Below are positions 25,790-34,049 of a stretch of DNA of 64,000 bases, piece by piece. The stretch spans positions 1,240,001 to 1,304,000 of the forward strand of contig NZ_JAVDDX010000002.1 in assembly GCF_030848575.1 (NCBI RefSeq), written 5' to 3'. This DNA comes from Haloarcula sp. H-GB4 (GTDB lineage Archaea > Halobacteriota > Halobacteria > Halobacteriales > Haloarculaceae). The position numbers were made by a program, and so were the translations under genes. The notes below the pieces were generated by a model. It was not told where the DNA came from. It saw only the letters and a list, made by a program, of their open reading frames with translations, and ran no database searches. Every line of letters begins with the position of its first letter. The first letter of the stretch is position 1.

Positions 25790-27967
25790 TCAGGGCTTCG
25801 GCGGCGGCCCGTCGTAGGCGCCCATGTCCTGATAGAAGTTCAACATCGCGAACTTGAGCTTCTCAGGGCCGATATCCACCATCTCGCGGCGTTCCTCAGG
25901 AGGAAAGGTCCCCCGGACGGCGTAGTCGTGCATCTCCATCTCGGCAGCCTCCGTGTAGCGCTTGTCGAGCAGGATGCGCGCGCCGAAGTCGTCCGGCGAG
26001 CGGACCACGCGGCCGAGGGCCTGACGTGTCTTCCGGACCGTCGGAATTTCGACGGCGTAGCGCCAGCCCGCGTCGTCCTCGCTATCGCCGAAGGCCACGT
26101 CGTAGGCGTCCTGCACGGCGTCCATCCGGTCGTCGAGATGGGGGTATGGGACGCCGACGACCACGACGGTTCGGGCGTCGTCGCCGTCGTAGCTCACGCC
26201 CTCACCCAGTGTTCCCCACAGCGAGGTGTAGAGAACGCCGTCGTCGCCGTCGGTAAAGGCCTCCCGGAGGTCACGGGCCTGCGTGCCCGGCTTGTCAAGA
26301 TACCGGGTCGCGCTCACAGCGGTCATGTCATGGTAGCGCTCGGCCTCGCTGTAAGAGGGACAGAACACGAGGGTATTTCCGGGTGTAAAGCGGACGATGT
26401 CTTCGAGCGTGCGCGCAATGCGTTGCTGGGTCTGTGGGTCGTCCCGTTCGCTGGAAAACAGCGCCGGGCCGTCGACGGCGTAGGTTCGGCGGCGCGCCTC
26501 GGGGAACTGTGCTCCGTAGGCCATCGTCACCGGGTCCTCGACGCCGACGATGTTCTCGGTCACGTCAAAGGGCCGGAGCGTGGCGCTCATCAACACGGCG
26601 GCATGGAGGTCGGAAAACAGGTCGCGGGTGACCTGCTCGGGGATACAGGTGTACAGCTCCGCGCGGCCGTACACCTCGTCGGTCGATTCGTCGCGGCGGA
26701 CGCTGACGACGGGGTACTGGCCAGTCTCGTCCGTCTCATCGAGCCAGTCGGAGATGAAGCCGGCGGCCTGCAGGGTCTGGCACTCCTTTCTGGTGTCGAG
26801 GTCCCCTTCTTTGAACGCCTCCTGGTAGCGGGCGTCGAGATCTCGGCCGAGGGCCAGCGCGTGGTCCAGTTCCTCGTGGAAGCCGGGGCCGGTGTAGCCC
26901 TGAAGGAAGGCAAGCGTCAGGTCGTCCTTCCGATCGTCGTTGGCGATAGTGATGTCATCCCAGTGTTCGTCGACGGCCTCGCGGCCGCCGAACTCGAAAG
27001 AATTCTCGTAGGCCTCGACGAGGGCGTCCCGGAACGTCTCGATGACGTTCGCTGCGGCGTCGGCCCGGGCGTCGTCCTCGGCGTCGAGTTCGTCGAGCGC
27101 CTGGTCGAGCGTGTTCTCGGTGAGCGTCCGCCGGGCGTGGTCCCGGGCAGCCGACTCGACGTTGTGGGCCTCGTCGAAGACGGCGATGATGTCCTCGGGG
27201 TCGCGGCCGATCCAGTGGAAGAACTGCTCACGGATGGTCGGGTCGAGCAGGTGATGGTAGTTACAGACGACGAGGTCGACGCCGTCAATGCCTTCTTTCA
27301 GCAGTTCGTAGCCACACAGTCCCTGCTGATGGGCGTACTCGTACACGTCGTCGGGTGTTCGAACGTCGTCGAACAGCCAGGCGTAGAACTCGCTGGTATC
27401 GACGGTAAGATTCCGGTAGTAGTGGTCACAGGTCGAGCGCTCGGTTTCGATCTCCTCGCGCTCGTCCTGCAGATCCCGGAGTTCCTCGACAACGGCGTTG
27501 CGGGCCTCCATTGCCTCGCTGCTGCCCGCCTGCCCGTCAGAAAGGAGTTCTCCCTCACGCTGTTCGAGTTCAGCGATATCACTCTCAACCTCGACCAGAT
27601 CACGAGTCGTGTCCCGAAGCGCCTGACACTCCTCGTAGTCCACGTCGATGTGACACATCGACCCTTTCCCCCGGAAGACGACCGCTCGCAGGCGCTCCTG
27701 GTCGGTAATTGCTCTGGCGTCCTCGACGAACTGGCGCATCTGCTGGTGGACGTTCGTCGTGATGACGACGGTCTTGCCCGTCTCGCGGGCGTGTTCCAGC
27801 GCGGGGACCAGCGACGCGAGCGTCTTCCCGGTCCCGCAGGCCCCTTCGAACAGTACGTCACGGCCCTCCTCGAGCGCGTCGTATATCGTTCCCATCGCCT
27901 CTTGCTGATGGTCGTACGGCTCCTCGAAGGGGAAAAACCGCATGTAGCCGTCGTCCGTCGTTGCCAC
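25790..27967 (-). CDS. Rad3/XPD-like DNA helicase with Fe-S cysteines
   Basis: SF2 helicase of the XPD/DinG group, 725 residues from the GTG at 27967 (MATTDDGYMRFFPFEEPYD); GTG at 27988 or TTG at 27994 would lengthen it slightly. Walker A EGACGTGKT lies near residue 40 and the DEAH box FDEAHNVES near 260. Four cysteines between them (SMCHID, EECQAL, TCDHYY, GLCGYEL) are placed as the 4Fe-4S ligands of XPD. C-terminal motifs include VLMSATLRPFD, YTSLWGTLGEGVSY and RQALGRVVRS. Likely 5'-3' unwinding in repair or replication. Convergent with the cupin gene. Confidence 0.93.
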   Translation of the reverse strand: MATTDDGYMRFFPFEEPYDHQQEAMGTIYDALEEGRDVLFEGACGTGKTLASLVPALEHARETGKTVVITTNVHQQMRQFVEDARAITDQERLRAVVFRGKGSMCHIDVDYEECQALRDTTRDLVEVESDIAELEQREGELLSDGQAGSSEAMEARNAVVEELRDLQDEREEIETERSTCDHYYRNLTVDTSEFYAWLFDDVRTPDDVYEYAHQQGLCGYELLKEGIDGVDLVVCNYHHLLDPTIREQFFHWIGRDPEDIIAVFDEAHNVESAARDHARRTLTENTLDQALDELDAEDDARADAAANVIETFRDALVEAYENSFEFGGREAVDEHWDDITIANDDRKDDLTLAFLQGYTGPGFHEELDHALALGRDLDARYQEAFKEGDLDTRKECQTLQAAGFISDWLDETDETGQYPVVSVRRDESTDEVYGRAELYTCIPEQVTRDLFSDLHAAVLMSATLRPFDVTENIVGVEDPVTMAYGAQFPEARRRTYAVDGPALFSSERDDPQTQQRIARTLEDIVRFTPGNTLVFCPSYSEAERYHDMTAVSATRYLDKPGTQARDLREAFTDGDDGVLYTSLWGTLGEGVSYDGDDARTVVVVGVPYPHLDDRMDAVQDAYDVAFGDSEDDAGWRYAVEIPTVRKTRQALGRVVRSPDDFGARILLDKRYTEAAEMEMHDYAVRGTFPPEERREMVDIGPEKLKFAMLNFYQDMGAYDGPPPKP

Positions 27968-28043
27968 GTGCCCCGATTGGCCGTTCACCGGCAAAAGGGT
28001 TCGCCCCCACAGCTACTTGCCGCGAGCGCCCCTCCAGAACCAT

Positions 28044-28796
28044 ATGTGGCGCGTCACACTCGCTGTCGGTATCGCGCTTCTCGCGGGCTGTTCCGGCGTC
28101 TTTCCGGCTGGACCAACGGCGGACGACAGCGACCCGGTGACGCCAGCGCCCGTCCCCACTAACACGCCGGAGGCGACAGTCTCAGTCCCGATCAGCGACG
28201 GGACGGTCGACATGGACCGACTACTGGACCGTCACGAGCAGGCGCTGGCGACTCGGAGCTTCCACCGCCACGTCGAACAGGCGGGGCCACAGAACACGCT
28301 CGACGTCTGGATCGACCATGAGCGAGAGGTAACGCGCGTCAGACGGCGGTTCGGTCCGATCTCGGATGACGTGGTCCGCGCCAACGGGACAGTGTACACG
28401 AACGTCCGCGACGACCCCGATACGCCGTACGCCACCAGGGACGCGACGCCGAACACGTCGCTGGTCGCCTCCCCGGCCGGAGTTGACCTACTCCGACAGC
28501 TGCTGTCGGATACTGCGTATCGGCAGGTGGATTCTCTCCGGTGGAACGGAAGACCTGTCGCTGTTCTGGCCGCGACGGATACGGCCGAGACACCGACTAC
28601 CGAGAACGAGTCCGAAATCGGACGGTCGCGGCTGTACGTCGATCGGCAGGGGGTAATCAGATACGTCGAACACACTGAGCGACGACCGGATCGGCCGGAT
28701 ATCGACACGACAGTGACAGTCACGACCGATATTGAGCGCGTCCCGATTCCGTGGTGGCTTGCAGAGAGCGACCCCTACAGCTCTGGCTCAATGTAG
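28044..28796 (+). CDS. Secreted lipoprotein, haloarchaeal family
   Basis: 250 residues from MWRVTLAVGIALLAGCSG. The signal sequence ends in a lipobox (LLAGC), so the mature protein should be anchored at Cys after lipidation. A Thr/Pro linker (TPAPVPTNTPE) precedes a domain with beta-strand character (LDVWIDHEREVTRVRR, RLYVDRQGVIRYVEH), resembling outer-membrane lipoprotein carrier-like folds that many haloarchaeal lipoproteins share. Function unknown. Its 3' end overlaps that of the convergent cation efflux gene by 22 nt. Confidence 0.8.
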   Translation: MWRVTLAVGIALLAGCSGVFPAGPTADDSDPVTPAPVPTNTPEATVSVPISDGTVDMDRLLDRHEQALATRSFHRHVEQAGPQNTLDVWIDHEREVTRVRRRFGPISDDVVRANGTVYTNVRDDPDTPYATRDATPNTSLVASPAGVDLLRQLLSDTAYRQVDSLRWNGRPVAVLAATDTAETPTTENESEIGRSRLYVDRQGVIRYVEHTERRPDRPDIDTTVTVTTDIERVPIPWWLAESDPYSSGSM

Positions 28797-29746
28797 ACTT
28801 TCCTGATATCGCCGTTGGTGTCCTGCATCGCAGATTCGAGGGTCGTTATCTCGTCATCCATCGCTTCCGTGTCCAGCGCTGGGTCGAACTGCAGATCTGC
28901 GAAGACGATAACCTCATTCGGCCCGAAATAGACCGTTCGGAAGCCGATGATATCGGTTACGTGCTCGTTTTGCATGATGACATCACGGAGGCGCTGTTCC
29001 TCGTCCGCCGGGAGGCTCTCCCCGAGCAGGAGGCGCTTGTTCTCCCAGGCCAGCGCTAGGGCAAATCCCATCAGCATAATCCCGATGAGCAGCGCGGAGA
29101 TCCGGTCGAAAAAGGGGTTGCCGGTCATCTGTTCGAGAACCAACCCAGTCAGCGCGATGACGATCCCCGTGAGCGCGATGGTGTCCTCAGTCAGCGCGGT
29201 CAGCGTTGTCACGTCGCTGGTCTTGCGGAAGGCCTCGCGGTAGCCCGACCAGTCGTTCCGGTCGATCTGCTTTTTCATCTCTGCACGGGCCTTTACCAGC
29301 GCGTACGTTTCGAACACAAACGCGCCGATGAGGACAGTGTAGTTGACCCACAGCGGGTCCAGCCAGGCCGGGGGCTGGAAGGAGAAAAACAGGAACTCGA
29401 CCGCCTCGCCGGCATGTCCACCGCCGCCGTGGCCGCCGGCCGTAAGCTCGTTCCAGCCGTGTTTCGCGCTCTCCCACCCAGCGATGCCGAACAGGAACAC
29501 GGAGACGAGAAAGCTGTAGAAGAACTGCGCTTTGCCGTAGCCAAAGGGATGGCGCCGGTCGCGCTCCCGATCGCTGAACCGAATCCCGATAAGCAGGAAC
29601 ACCTGATTCCCGGTATCTGAGATGCTGTGGTACGTCTCCGACAGCATTGCGGCACTCCCCGTCAGAAGGAAGCCGAAGAACTTCAGTATCGCAATCGCGG
29701 CGTTGGCTATCAGTGCAGCGATGACGACTGACTTGCTCCCTGCCAT
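28775..29746 (-). CDS. Cation diffusion facilitator (CDF) transporter
   Basis: Exports divalent metal ions (Zn, Mn, Fe or Co) by proton antiport. 323 residues from MAGSKSVVIAALIANAAIA. Six membrane segments; LSETYHSISDTGNQ in the second segment carries the HxxxD metal site, and RHPFGYGKAQFF is the family loop signature. The last 90 residues form the cytoplasmic dimerisation domain (GFRTVYFGPNEVIVFADLQF). The extra loop with GGHGGGGHAGE may bind metal. Metal preference cannot be read from sequence. Confidence 0.92.
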   Translation of the reverse strand: MAGSKSVVIAALIANAAIAILKFFGFLLTGSAAMLSETYHSISDTGNQVFLLIGIRFSDRERDRRHPFGYGKAQFFYSFLVSVFLFGIAGWESAKHGWNELTAGGHGGGGHAGEAVEFLFFSFQPPAWLDPLWVNYTVLIGAFVFETYALVKARAEMKKQIDRNDWSGYREAFRKTSDVTTLTALTEDTIALTGIVIALTGLVLEQMTGNPFFDRISALLIGIMLMGFALALAWENKRLLLGESLPADEEQRLRDVIMQNEHVTDIIGFRTVYFGPNEVIVFADLQFDPALDTEAMDDEITTLESAMQDTNGDIRKVYIEPEL

Positions 29747-29812
29747 TATTTTTCCGTCACATTCATGACGCAAAATGCTTCTGGATTTATACCTGGCTCC
29801 ACTACCGGCGGT

Positions 29813-30322
29813 ATGCTCACTGCTATCTCAGATACGCACGGGACGGACGACCATCGACTGACAGGTCGGACGCTTGACGCTGTCCGCGAAGCCGACCACG
29901 TTCTCCACGCGGGCGATTTCATGACTGAGCAGGTTCTTGATGCTATCGACGCTGAATGCGATGAACTCACCGGCGTTGTCGGGAACAACGACAGACCGGC
30001 AGTCAGGGCCCGGCTTTCCGATGTTGCAACCGTCTCTTGGGAAGGCCTGACGATCGTCGTTGTGCACGGGCACGAACACACCGAAACCGCCCTCAGCATG
30101 TTGGCTCGGCAGGAAAACGCCGATATCGTCGTTGTCGGTCACTCGCACAAGCCTGTACTGACCGACTTCGGCGGCTGGACGCTGGTCAATCCGGGTAGCT
30201 ACGCCGACCCGCGGCGATACCAGCCGGCCCACGCGGAACTAGATGTCATAGCCGGGGACGTTCGCGTCCGGCTTCGCTCCCCAGACGGGACGCCGATTTC
30301 GACGACCATCGTTGAGCGGTAA
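29813..30322 (+). CDS. YfcE/MJ0936-type phosphoesterase
   Basis: Small metallophosphoesterase, 169 residues from MLTAISDTHGTDDHRL. The metal-binding motifs are complete: SDTHG, HAGDF, GNND, VVHGHE and GHSHKP. Related archaeal enzymes hydrolyse model phosphodiesters; physiological substrate unknown. The start at 29813 puts SDTHG at residues 6-10, as usual for the family; the open frame upstream overlaps the divergent CDF gene promoter. Confidence 0.92.
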   Translation: MLTAISDTHGTDDHRLTGRTLDAVREADHVLHAGDFMTEQVLDAIDAECDELTGVVGNNDRPAVRARLSDVATVSWEGLTIVVVHGHEHTETALSMLARQENADIVVVGHSHKPVLTDFGGWTLVNPGSYADPRRYQPAHAELDVIAGDVRVRLRSPDGTPISTTIVER

Positions 30323-30388
30323 GCGTATTGCGGAATCCGTCTAGTCTATGTCTATTTTGGATACCGGAGCAAAAACGGTCGCAAGCGG

Positions 30389-31072
30389 CTACTGTCGCAT
30401 ATACCACAGCGCCGCCATGCCTGCAATGACGAACGCGCCGCCAGCGAAGAACGCCACCCCCGGCGGAATCGCAGCGGCGGCAGCCTCGGCACCACCCCGT
30501 GCGGCGGTGTCGAGTGCGCCCGCAGTCGCCTCAAAGCTGCCGTCGGTCACGGTCGTGTTCCCGGCGTAAAAACTCGGATCCCGGGCGCCAGTGTCCGCAC
30601 TCCCGGACGATACGGCCTGGCCACCGAACAACGACCCCAGCCCGCTCCCGAACACCTGCTGGACCAGCAGGCTGGCGAAGCCGATGATCGCGAGACTGCC
30701 GATAATGTTCGCTAGCGCCGCCCGAAGCCCCGATGTCTCCTGTTCGTCACCGGCACAGATAACGAGTGGTTGGTTGGCCGGCGCGAACACGTCCATCTCG
30801 CGCCCTTTCTCGGAGTACGCCGTATCGACGACCTCGACCGCACCGGCGTTCTTGAGTTTCTTCAGGTGGTACTGTGCGTTTTGCAGCGACGTATCGACCC
30901 GGTCGGCCAGCTCCGACGGCGGTGCTGGCTCCTTGTTTAGCTCTGACAGTAAGTTGCGCGCGGTCTCTGCCGAGAGTGCCGACAGCACGTCGTCCGCATC
31001 ATCACTGTCGACACCGATAACTCGGGGTTCGGCGTCCGGGGTCGCCGGGTCCCGAGAGGGCAGCAACGACAT
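30389..31072 (-). CDS. Winged-helix regulator with C-terminal membrane segments
   Basis: 227 residues. The N-terminal half is an ArsR/MarR-like winged helix: DDVLSALSAETARNLLSELN, then PSELADRVDTSLQNAQYHLK (recognition helix) and a wing. From about residue 120 there is a hydrophobic segment (ALANIIGSLAIIGFASLLV), a Gly/Ser/Ala-rich region, and a final membrane segment (GVAFFAGGAFVIAGMAALWY). A DNA-binding domain tethered to the membrane suggests a one-component sensor of an extracellular or membrane signal. The signal and targets are unknown. Confidence 0.83.
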   Translation of the reverse strand: MSLLPSRDPATPDAEPRVIGVDSDDADDVLSALSAETARNLLSELNKEPAPPSELADRVDTSLQNAQYHLKKLKNAGAVEVVDTAYSEKGREMDVFAPANQPLVICAGDEQETSGLRAALANIIGSLAIIGFASLLVQQVFGSGLGSLFGGQAVSSGSADTGARDPSFYAGNTTVTDGSFEATAGALDTAARGGAEAAAAAIPPGVAFFAGGAFVIAGMAALWYMRQ

Positions 31073-31231
31073 GACTATCTGTATGTTCTATGGGATTATG
31101 AGTCTTTGCCAAAGCACAGTGGTCGTTGTAGCTATCGGTCAAACCCGCATTTTACCCTCCAATATCGCACAGTAGACGCCCGAAGGCGGGACTCCCGAAA
31201 GGACTTTGATGTCGGCTCGACAACCGCCGGT

Positions 31232-31357
31232 ATGGCTGACCTGCTCACTTACGCACTCCTCGCTGCTGTGCTCCTGTTTTTCTTCTTCATGTATCTGATG
31301 CTCCGCCGGACCTTTCAGGGATTCAAAGAAGGGTTCCAGCAGAGCAAGAAGAAGTAG
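31232..31357 (+). CDS. Single-pass membrane microprotein, 41 residues
   Basis: Starts MADLLTYALLAAVLLFFFFM; residues 4-23 are one membrane helix, followed by a basic tail (LRRTFQGFKEGFQQSKKK) that should face the cytoplasm. The clean helix-plus-basic-tail design and haloarchaeal codon use argue that it is real. I believe short proteins of this kind are conserved in haloarchaea. It sits 43 nt before the aminopeptidase gene on the same strand. Possibly a small regulator of a membrane complex. Confidence 0.7.
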   Translation: MADLLTYALLAAVLLFFFFMYLMLRRTFQGFKEGFQQSKKK

Positions 31358-31400
31358 CCGGGAGGGTAACGGTTAGGGGCCGTCGGTGGTGCCTATCTGT

Positions 31401-32492
31401 ATGGACCCACGTATTCGCGAACACGCGGAAGTCATCGTTGACCACTCTATCGATCTGAGCGAAGGCGACAATCTCGTCATTGATGCCCACCCGCAGGCTG
31501 CGGACCTCGTTACTGCGCTACATGAGTTCGCTGCCGACCGTGGCGCAAACCCGCTCGTTGTACAGGACCGCCTCGGTGAGCGGTTCCGTCGCGCCTACCT
31601 CCGCAACCGGGATGAGTTTGAGACGCCGAGCCACATCGAAGCGCTATATGAGGAGATGGACGCGTATATCGCGATAAAGGGTAGCGACAACGTCACCGAG
31701 ACCAGCGACGTCGACCCTGAAACGACGGCCGCCTATCAGCAGTCCCAGCAGCCGCTTCTGAACGAACGCCTCTCAAAGACCTGGTGTCTCACACAGTACC
31801 CCGCGCCCGCTAACGCCCAGCTTGCCCAGACCTCTACGGAGGGGTACGAGAACTTCGTCTGGGACGCCGTCCTCAAAGACTGGGACGCCGTCCGCGAACA
31901 TCAGGCACAGATGGTCGAGATACTCGATCCTGCCGACGAGGTCCGCATCGTTTCCGGGGAGACAACGGACGTGACGATGTCTGTCACCGGTAACGAGACG
32001 CTCAATGATTACGGCGAAAAGAACCTTCCCGGCGGCGAGGTGTTCACTGCGCCAGTCCCCGACAGCGTCGATGGCGAGGTGCTCTTTGACAAACCGCTGT
32101 ACCATCAGGGCCGGGAAGTGACCGATGTCTTCCTCCGGTTCGAGGACGGTGAAGTCGTCGAGCATAGCGCCGGCAAGAACGAGGACCTTCTGACAGAGGT
32201 ACTATCGACTGATGACGGTGCGAGCCGACTCGGCGAACTGGGTATCGGAATGAACCGAGATATCGACCAGTTCTCCTACAATATGCTGTTCGATGAAAAG
32301 ATGGGCGATACCGTTCATATGGCAGTAGGAAGAGCTTACGACGAGACTGTTGGCGAGGACAACGAGCAAAACGAGTCGGCCGTTCACGTCGACATGATTG
32401 TCGACATGAGCGAGGACTCGTTCATTGAAGTCGATGGTGAAGTCGTCCAGCGGAACGGGACGTTTGTCTTCGAAGACGGGTTCGAGGACTGA
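31401..32492 (+). CDS. M29-family aminopeptidase
   Basis: Metal-dependent aminopeptidase, 363 residues from MDPRIREHAEVIVDHSIDL. Family features: GDNLVIDAHPQAADL near the N-terminus, WCLTQYPAPANAQLAQ near residue 130, GGEVFTAPVPDSVDGEV near 215, ELGIGMNRDI near 280 and HVDMIVDMSED near the C-terminus. Metal ligands lie in these conserved Glu/His/Asp positions. Cytoplasmic peptide turnover is likely. Its last 51 bases are repeated, slightly diverged, downstream at 32591-32641. Confidence 0.92.
   Translation: MDPRIREHAEVIVDHSIDLSEGDNLVIDAHPQAADLVTALHEFAADRGANPLVVQDRLGERFRRAYLRNRDEFETPSHIEALYEEMDAYIAIKGSDNVTETSDVDPETTAAYQQSQQPLLNERLSKTWCLTQYPAPANAQLAQTSTEGYENFVWDAVLKDWDAVREHQAQMVEILDPADEVRIVSGETTDVTMSVTGNETLNDYGEKNLPGGEVFTAPVPDSVDGEVLFDKPLYHQGREVTDVFLRFEDGEVVEHSAGKNEDLLTEVLSTDDGASRLGELGIGMNRDIDQFSYNMLFDEKMGDTVHMAVGRAYDETVGEDNEQNESAVHVDMIVDMSEDSFIEVDGEVVQRNGTFVFEDGFED
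32442..32492 (+). repeat. 3' end of aminopeptidase gene, first copy of a direct repeat
   Basis: Encodes VVQRNGTFVFEDGFED and the stop. The first 43 bases match the copy at 32591-32641 except for two changes at synonymous positions; the last few bases differ (GGACTGA versus AGCGTAA). Confidence 0.85.
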
Positions 32493-32590
32493 GTACCGAC
32501 TGCGAACGGAGTGAGCGGTCGGCCTTTTCGTCGACGTTTTTCAAGGAGCGGTCGCCTCTGGCGACCCGACGCTGAAAAAGGTCGGTGCAG
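32493..32590. repeat. Palindromic intergenic element between duplicated gene ends
   Basis: 98 nt with nested inverted repeats: CCGACTGC pairs with GCGGTCGG (32496-32522), and CGACGTTTTTCA pairs with TGAAAAAGGTCG (32533-32584), enclosing GGTCGCC TCT GGCGACC (32550-32566). GCTCCTTGAAAAACGTCG on the minus strand resembles GCTCCTCGAAAAACGTGG at 22626-22643. No coding capacity. Confidence 0.65.
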
Positions 32591-32641
32591 GTCGTCCAGC
32601 GGAACGGGACGTTCGTCTTCGAGGACGGGTTCGAAGCGTAA
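32591..32641 (+). pseudogene. Orphan second copy of the aminopeptidase 3' end
   Basis: In one frame it still encodes VVQRNGTFVFEDGFEA and a stop, without any start or upstream gene body. It is probably the original gene terminus displaced by an insertion that regenerated the end, or a local duplication. Not expected to make protein. Confidence 0.65.
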
Positions 32642-32730
32642 CGCTCGATCTCCCACTGTGTGGCTGGGTCGGTTTCTGTCCTCACACACCGGACAGGAAG
32701 CTTATGATGCCGGCCGGGGTACGTTCAGGT

Positions 32731-33105
32731 ATGAGTGAACAGCGGTCTCTCCTCGTTCGGGCGGCGTGGTTTCTGTTCGTCGGCTGGTGGGTGACCGGCA
32801 TCTGGCTCTCGGTTGCGTGGTTCCTGAACGTCACGATCATCGGCCTCCCACTGGGAATCAAGATGATAAACAAGGTGCCGCTGGTGCTGACGCTCAAACG
32901 ACGCGACCGGCTCGTCACGGAGAGTGACGGCGGCTCGCAGCACTCACTGCTCGTCCGCGCGGTCTGGTTTGTCTTCGTCGGCTGGTGGGCCAGTGGTGTC
33001 TGGACTGGCATCGCGTACGCGCTATCGTTAACAATCGTCGGCCTGCCGCTGGCGATCTGGATGTACAACAGGCTCCCGTTCGTCGTTTCGCTGTACCAGT
33101 ACTGA
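32731..33105 (+). CDS. YccF-domain membrane protein
   Basis: 124 residues from MSEQRSLLVRAAWFLFVGWW. Two similar halves, each with LLVRAxWFxFVGWWxxGxW and then TIxGLPLxIxM(I/Y)N(K/R)xP, so the protein is an internal repeat of the YccF unit with about four membrane segments. YccF proteins are widespread and uncharacterised in detail. It is monocistronic and convergent with the DUF21 gene 3 nt away. Confidence 0.85.
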   Translation: MSEQRSLLVRAAWFLFVGWWVTGIWLSVAWFLNVTIIGLPLGIKMINKVPLVLTLKRRDRLVTESDGGSQHSLLVRAVWFVFVGWWASGVWTGIAYALSLTIVGLPLAIWMYNRLPFVVSLYQY

Positions 33106-33108
33106 CAG

Positions 33109-33624
33109 TCAGTCCAGATACGGCTTCTCGATGTCCGTCTCGACCGTGATGAGGGCGTTTATTCGGCTGGTGATCCCGTCGAACAGCGTGATAAGCGGGG
33201 AGAGGACACGCTCGACGACCCGGACCGGTGATGCGACAGTCAAGGCCCATTTCTGGGCATTTCCGAGGCCGAACGCCTTCGGCACGATTTCGCCAAAAAT
33301 TAGGATGAGAAAGCTCGTCACGACCGTGGTCGCAACGACCGCCGGCCCCGGGGAGAGATAGCCCGCCACGAGGACGGTGAGGATGCTCGAAATTGCGATG
33401 TTGACGATGTTGTTGCCGACCAGCAGTGTCACCAGCAAGCGATGTGGATTGTCGTACAGTTCTTGCAGCACCTCGGCTTGGCGGTCGCCTGTCGCCGCCT
33501 GTTGCGCGATCCAGTCCTTCTGTAGCGAGAACACTGCTATCTCCGAGCTCGAAAAGAACGCGCTCAATCCGAGAAGCAAGACCACCGCAAGTCCACCACC
33601 GACTGCCACGGTAGTACCACTCAT
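33109..33624 (-). CDS. DUF21 (CNNM-type) membrane protein without CBS domains
   Basis: 171 residues. The transmembrane DUF21 domain is complete: ALSAFFSSSEIAVFS-type first helix (here LGLSAFFSSSEIAVFSL), LLVTLLVGNNIVNIAISS, and FLILIFGEIVPKAFGL. In larger relatives (CorC/CNNM) this domain exports Mg2+ and is followed by CBS and CorC domains; both are missing here. The protein ends ETDIEKPYLD shortly after the last helix. The short form may rely on a partner encoded elsewhere or be an independent transporter. Confidence 0.85.
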   Translation of the reverse strand: MSGTTVAVGGGLAVVLLLGLSAFFSSSEIAVFSLQKDWIAQQAATGDRQAEVLQELYDNPHRLLVTLLVGNNIVNIAISSILTVLVAGYLSPGPAVVATTVVTSFLILIFGEIVPKAFGLGNAQKWALTVASPVRVVERVLSPLITLFDGITSRINALITVETDIEKPYLD

Positions 33625-33731
33625 ACCCCGTGTTCAGCGAGACGAGGCAAGAAGGCGTCGACGCACCTTGTCGGCCCGCGAGCCGACGGATACGGCGAAG
33701 GATACTCTACGTTCCAGATCCTTGTGAACGT

Positions 33732-34049
33732 ATGCCACTCGGCCAGGTGGAACTGGCGCTGCGCGTCATCGCTGGCCTGTTCGTCATCGTCGCGCCGACG
33801 CTGCTGTTTCTGGGGCTGTGGCGTGGCCTCGAAGCGATGCGTGACGACGAACTCATTCAACAGGTCCACCAGCGCAGCGAGATGCGGGATCAGTCGCCAA
33901 CCGGCCCTGACTGGCCGGCTGACGTACTAACCGAAGAGGCGTCACCGCTCTCGGAGACCGGTCTATCGGTCGTGACCTGTGACACCTGCGGCACGCCGAA
34001 CATGGAAGACGCCTCCTACTGTCAGGAGTGTCTCACAGAACTGGAGTAG
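33732..34049 (+). CDS. Membrane-anchored zinc-ribbon protein, 105 residues
   Basis: From MPLGQVELALRVIAGLFVIV: one N-terminal membrane helix (about residues 8-28), a charged middle, then a zinc ribbon near the C-terminus (VTCDTCGTPNMEDASYCQEC). The pattern CxxC-x12-CxxC is the usual four-cysteine zinc site. Several small haloarchaeal proteins combine one helix with such a ribbon; roles are unknown. Its stop is immediately next to the stop of the convergent gene at 34050. Confidence 0.8.
   Translation: MPLGQVELALRVIAGLFVIVAPTLLFLGLWRGLEAMRDDELIQQVHQRSEMRDQSPTGPDWPADVLTEEASPLSETGLSVVTCDTCGTPNMEDASYCQECLTELE

Noticed and set aside
25928-28162. 744-codon open frame on the plus strand opposite the Rad3-like helicase
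   Set aside because: It lies wholly opposite a gene with complete helicase motifs; long antisense frames are common in GC-rich haloarchaeal DNA, and its Val/Leu/Gly-rich composition has no recognisable domain.
32704-32730. Upstream ATG for the YccF protein
   Set aside because: The extra residues MMPAGVRSG are outside the family pattern; MSEQRSLLV fits better.
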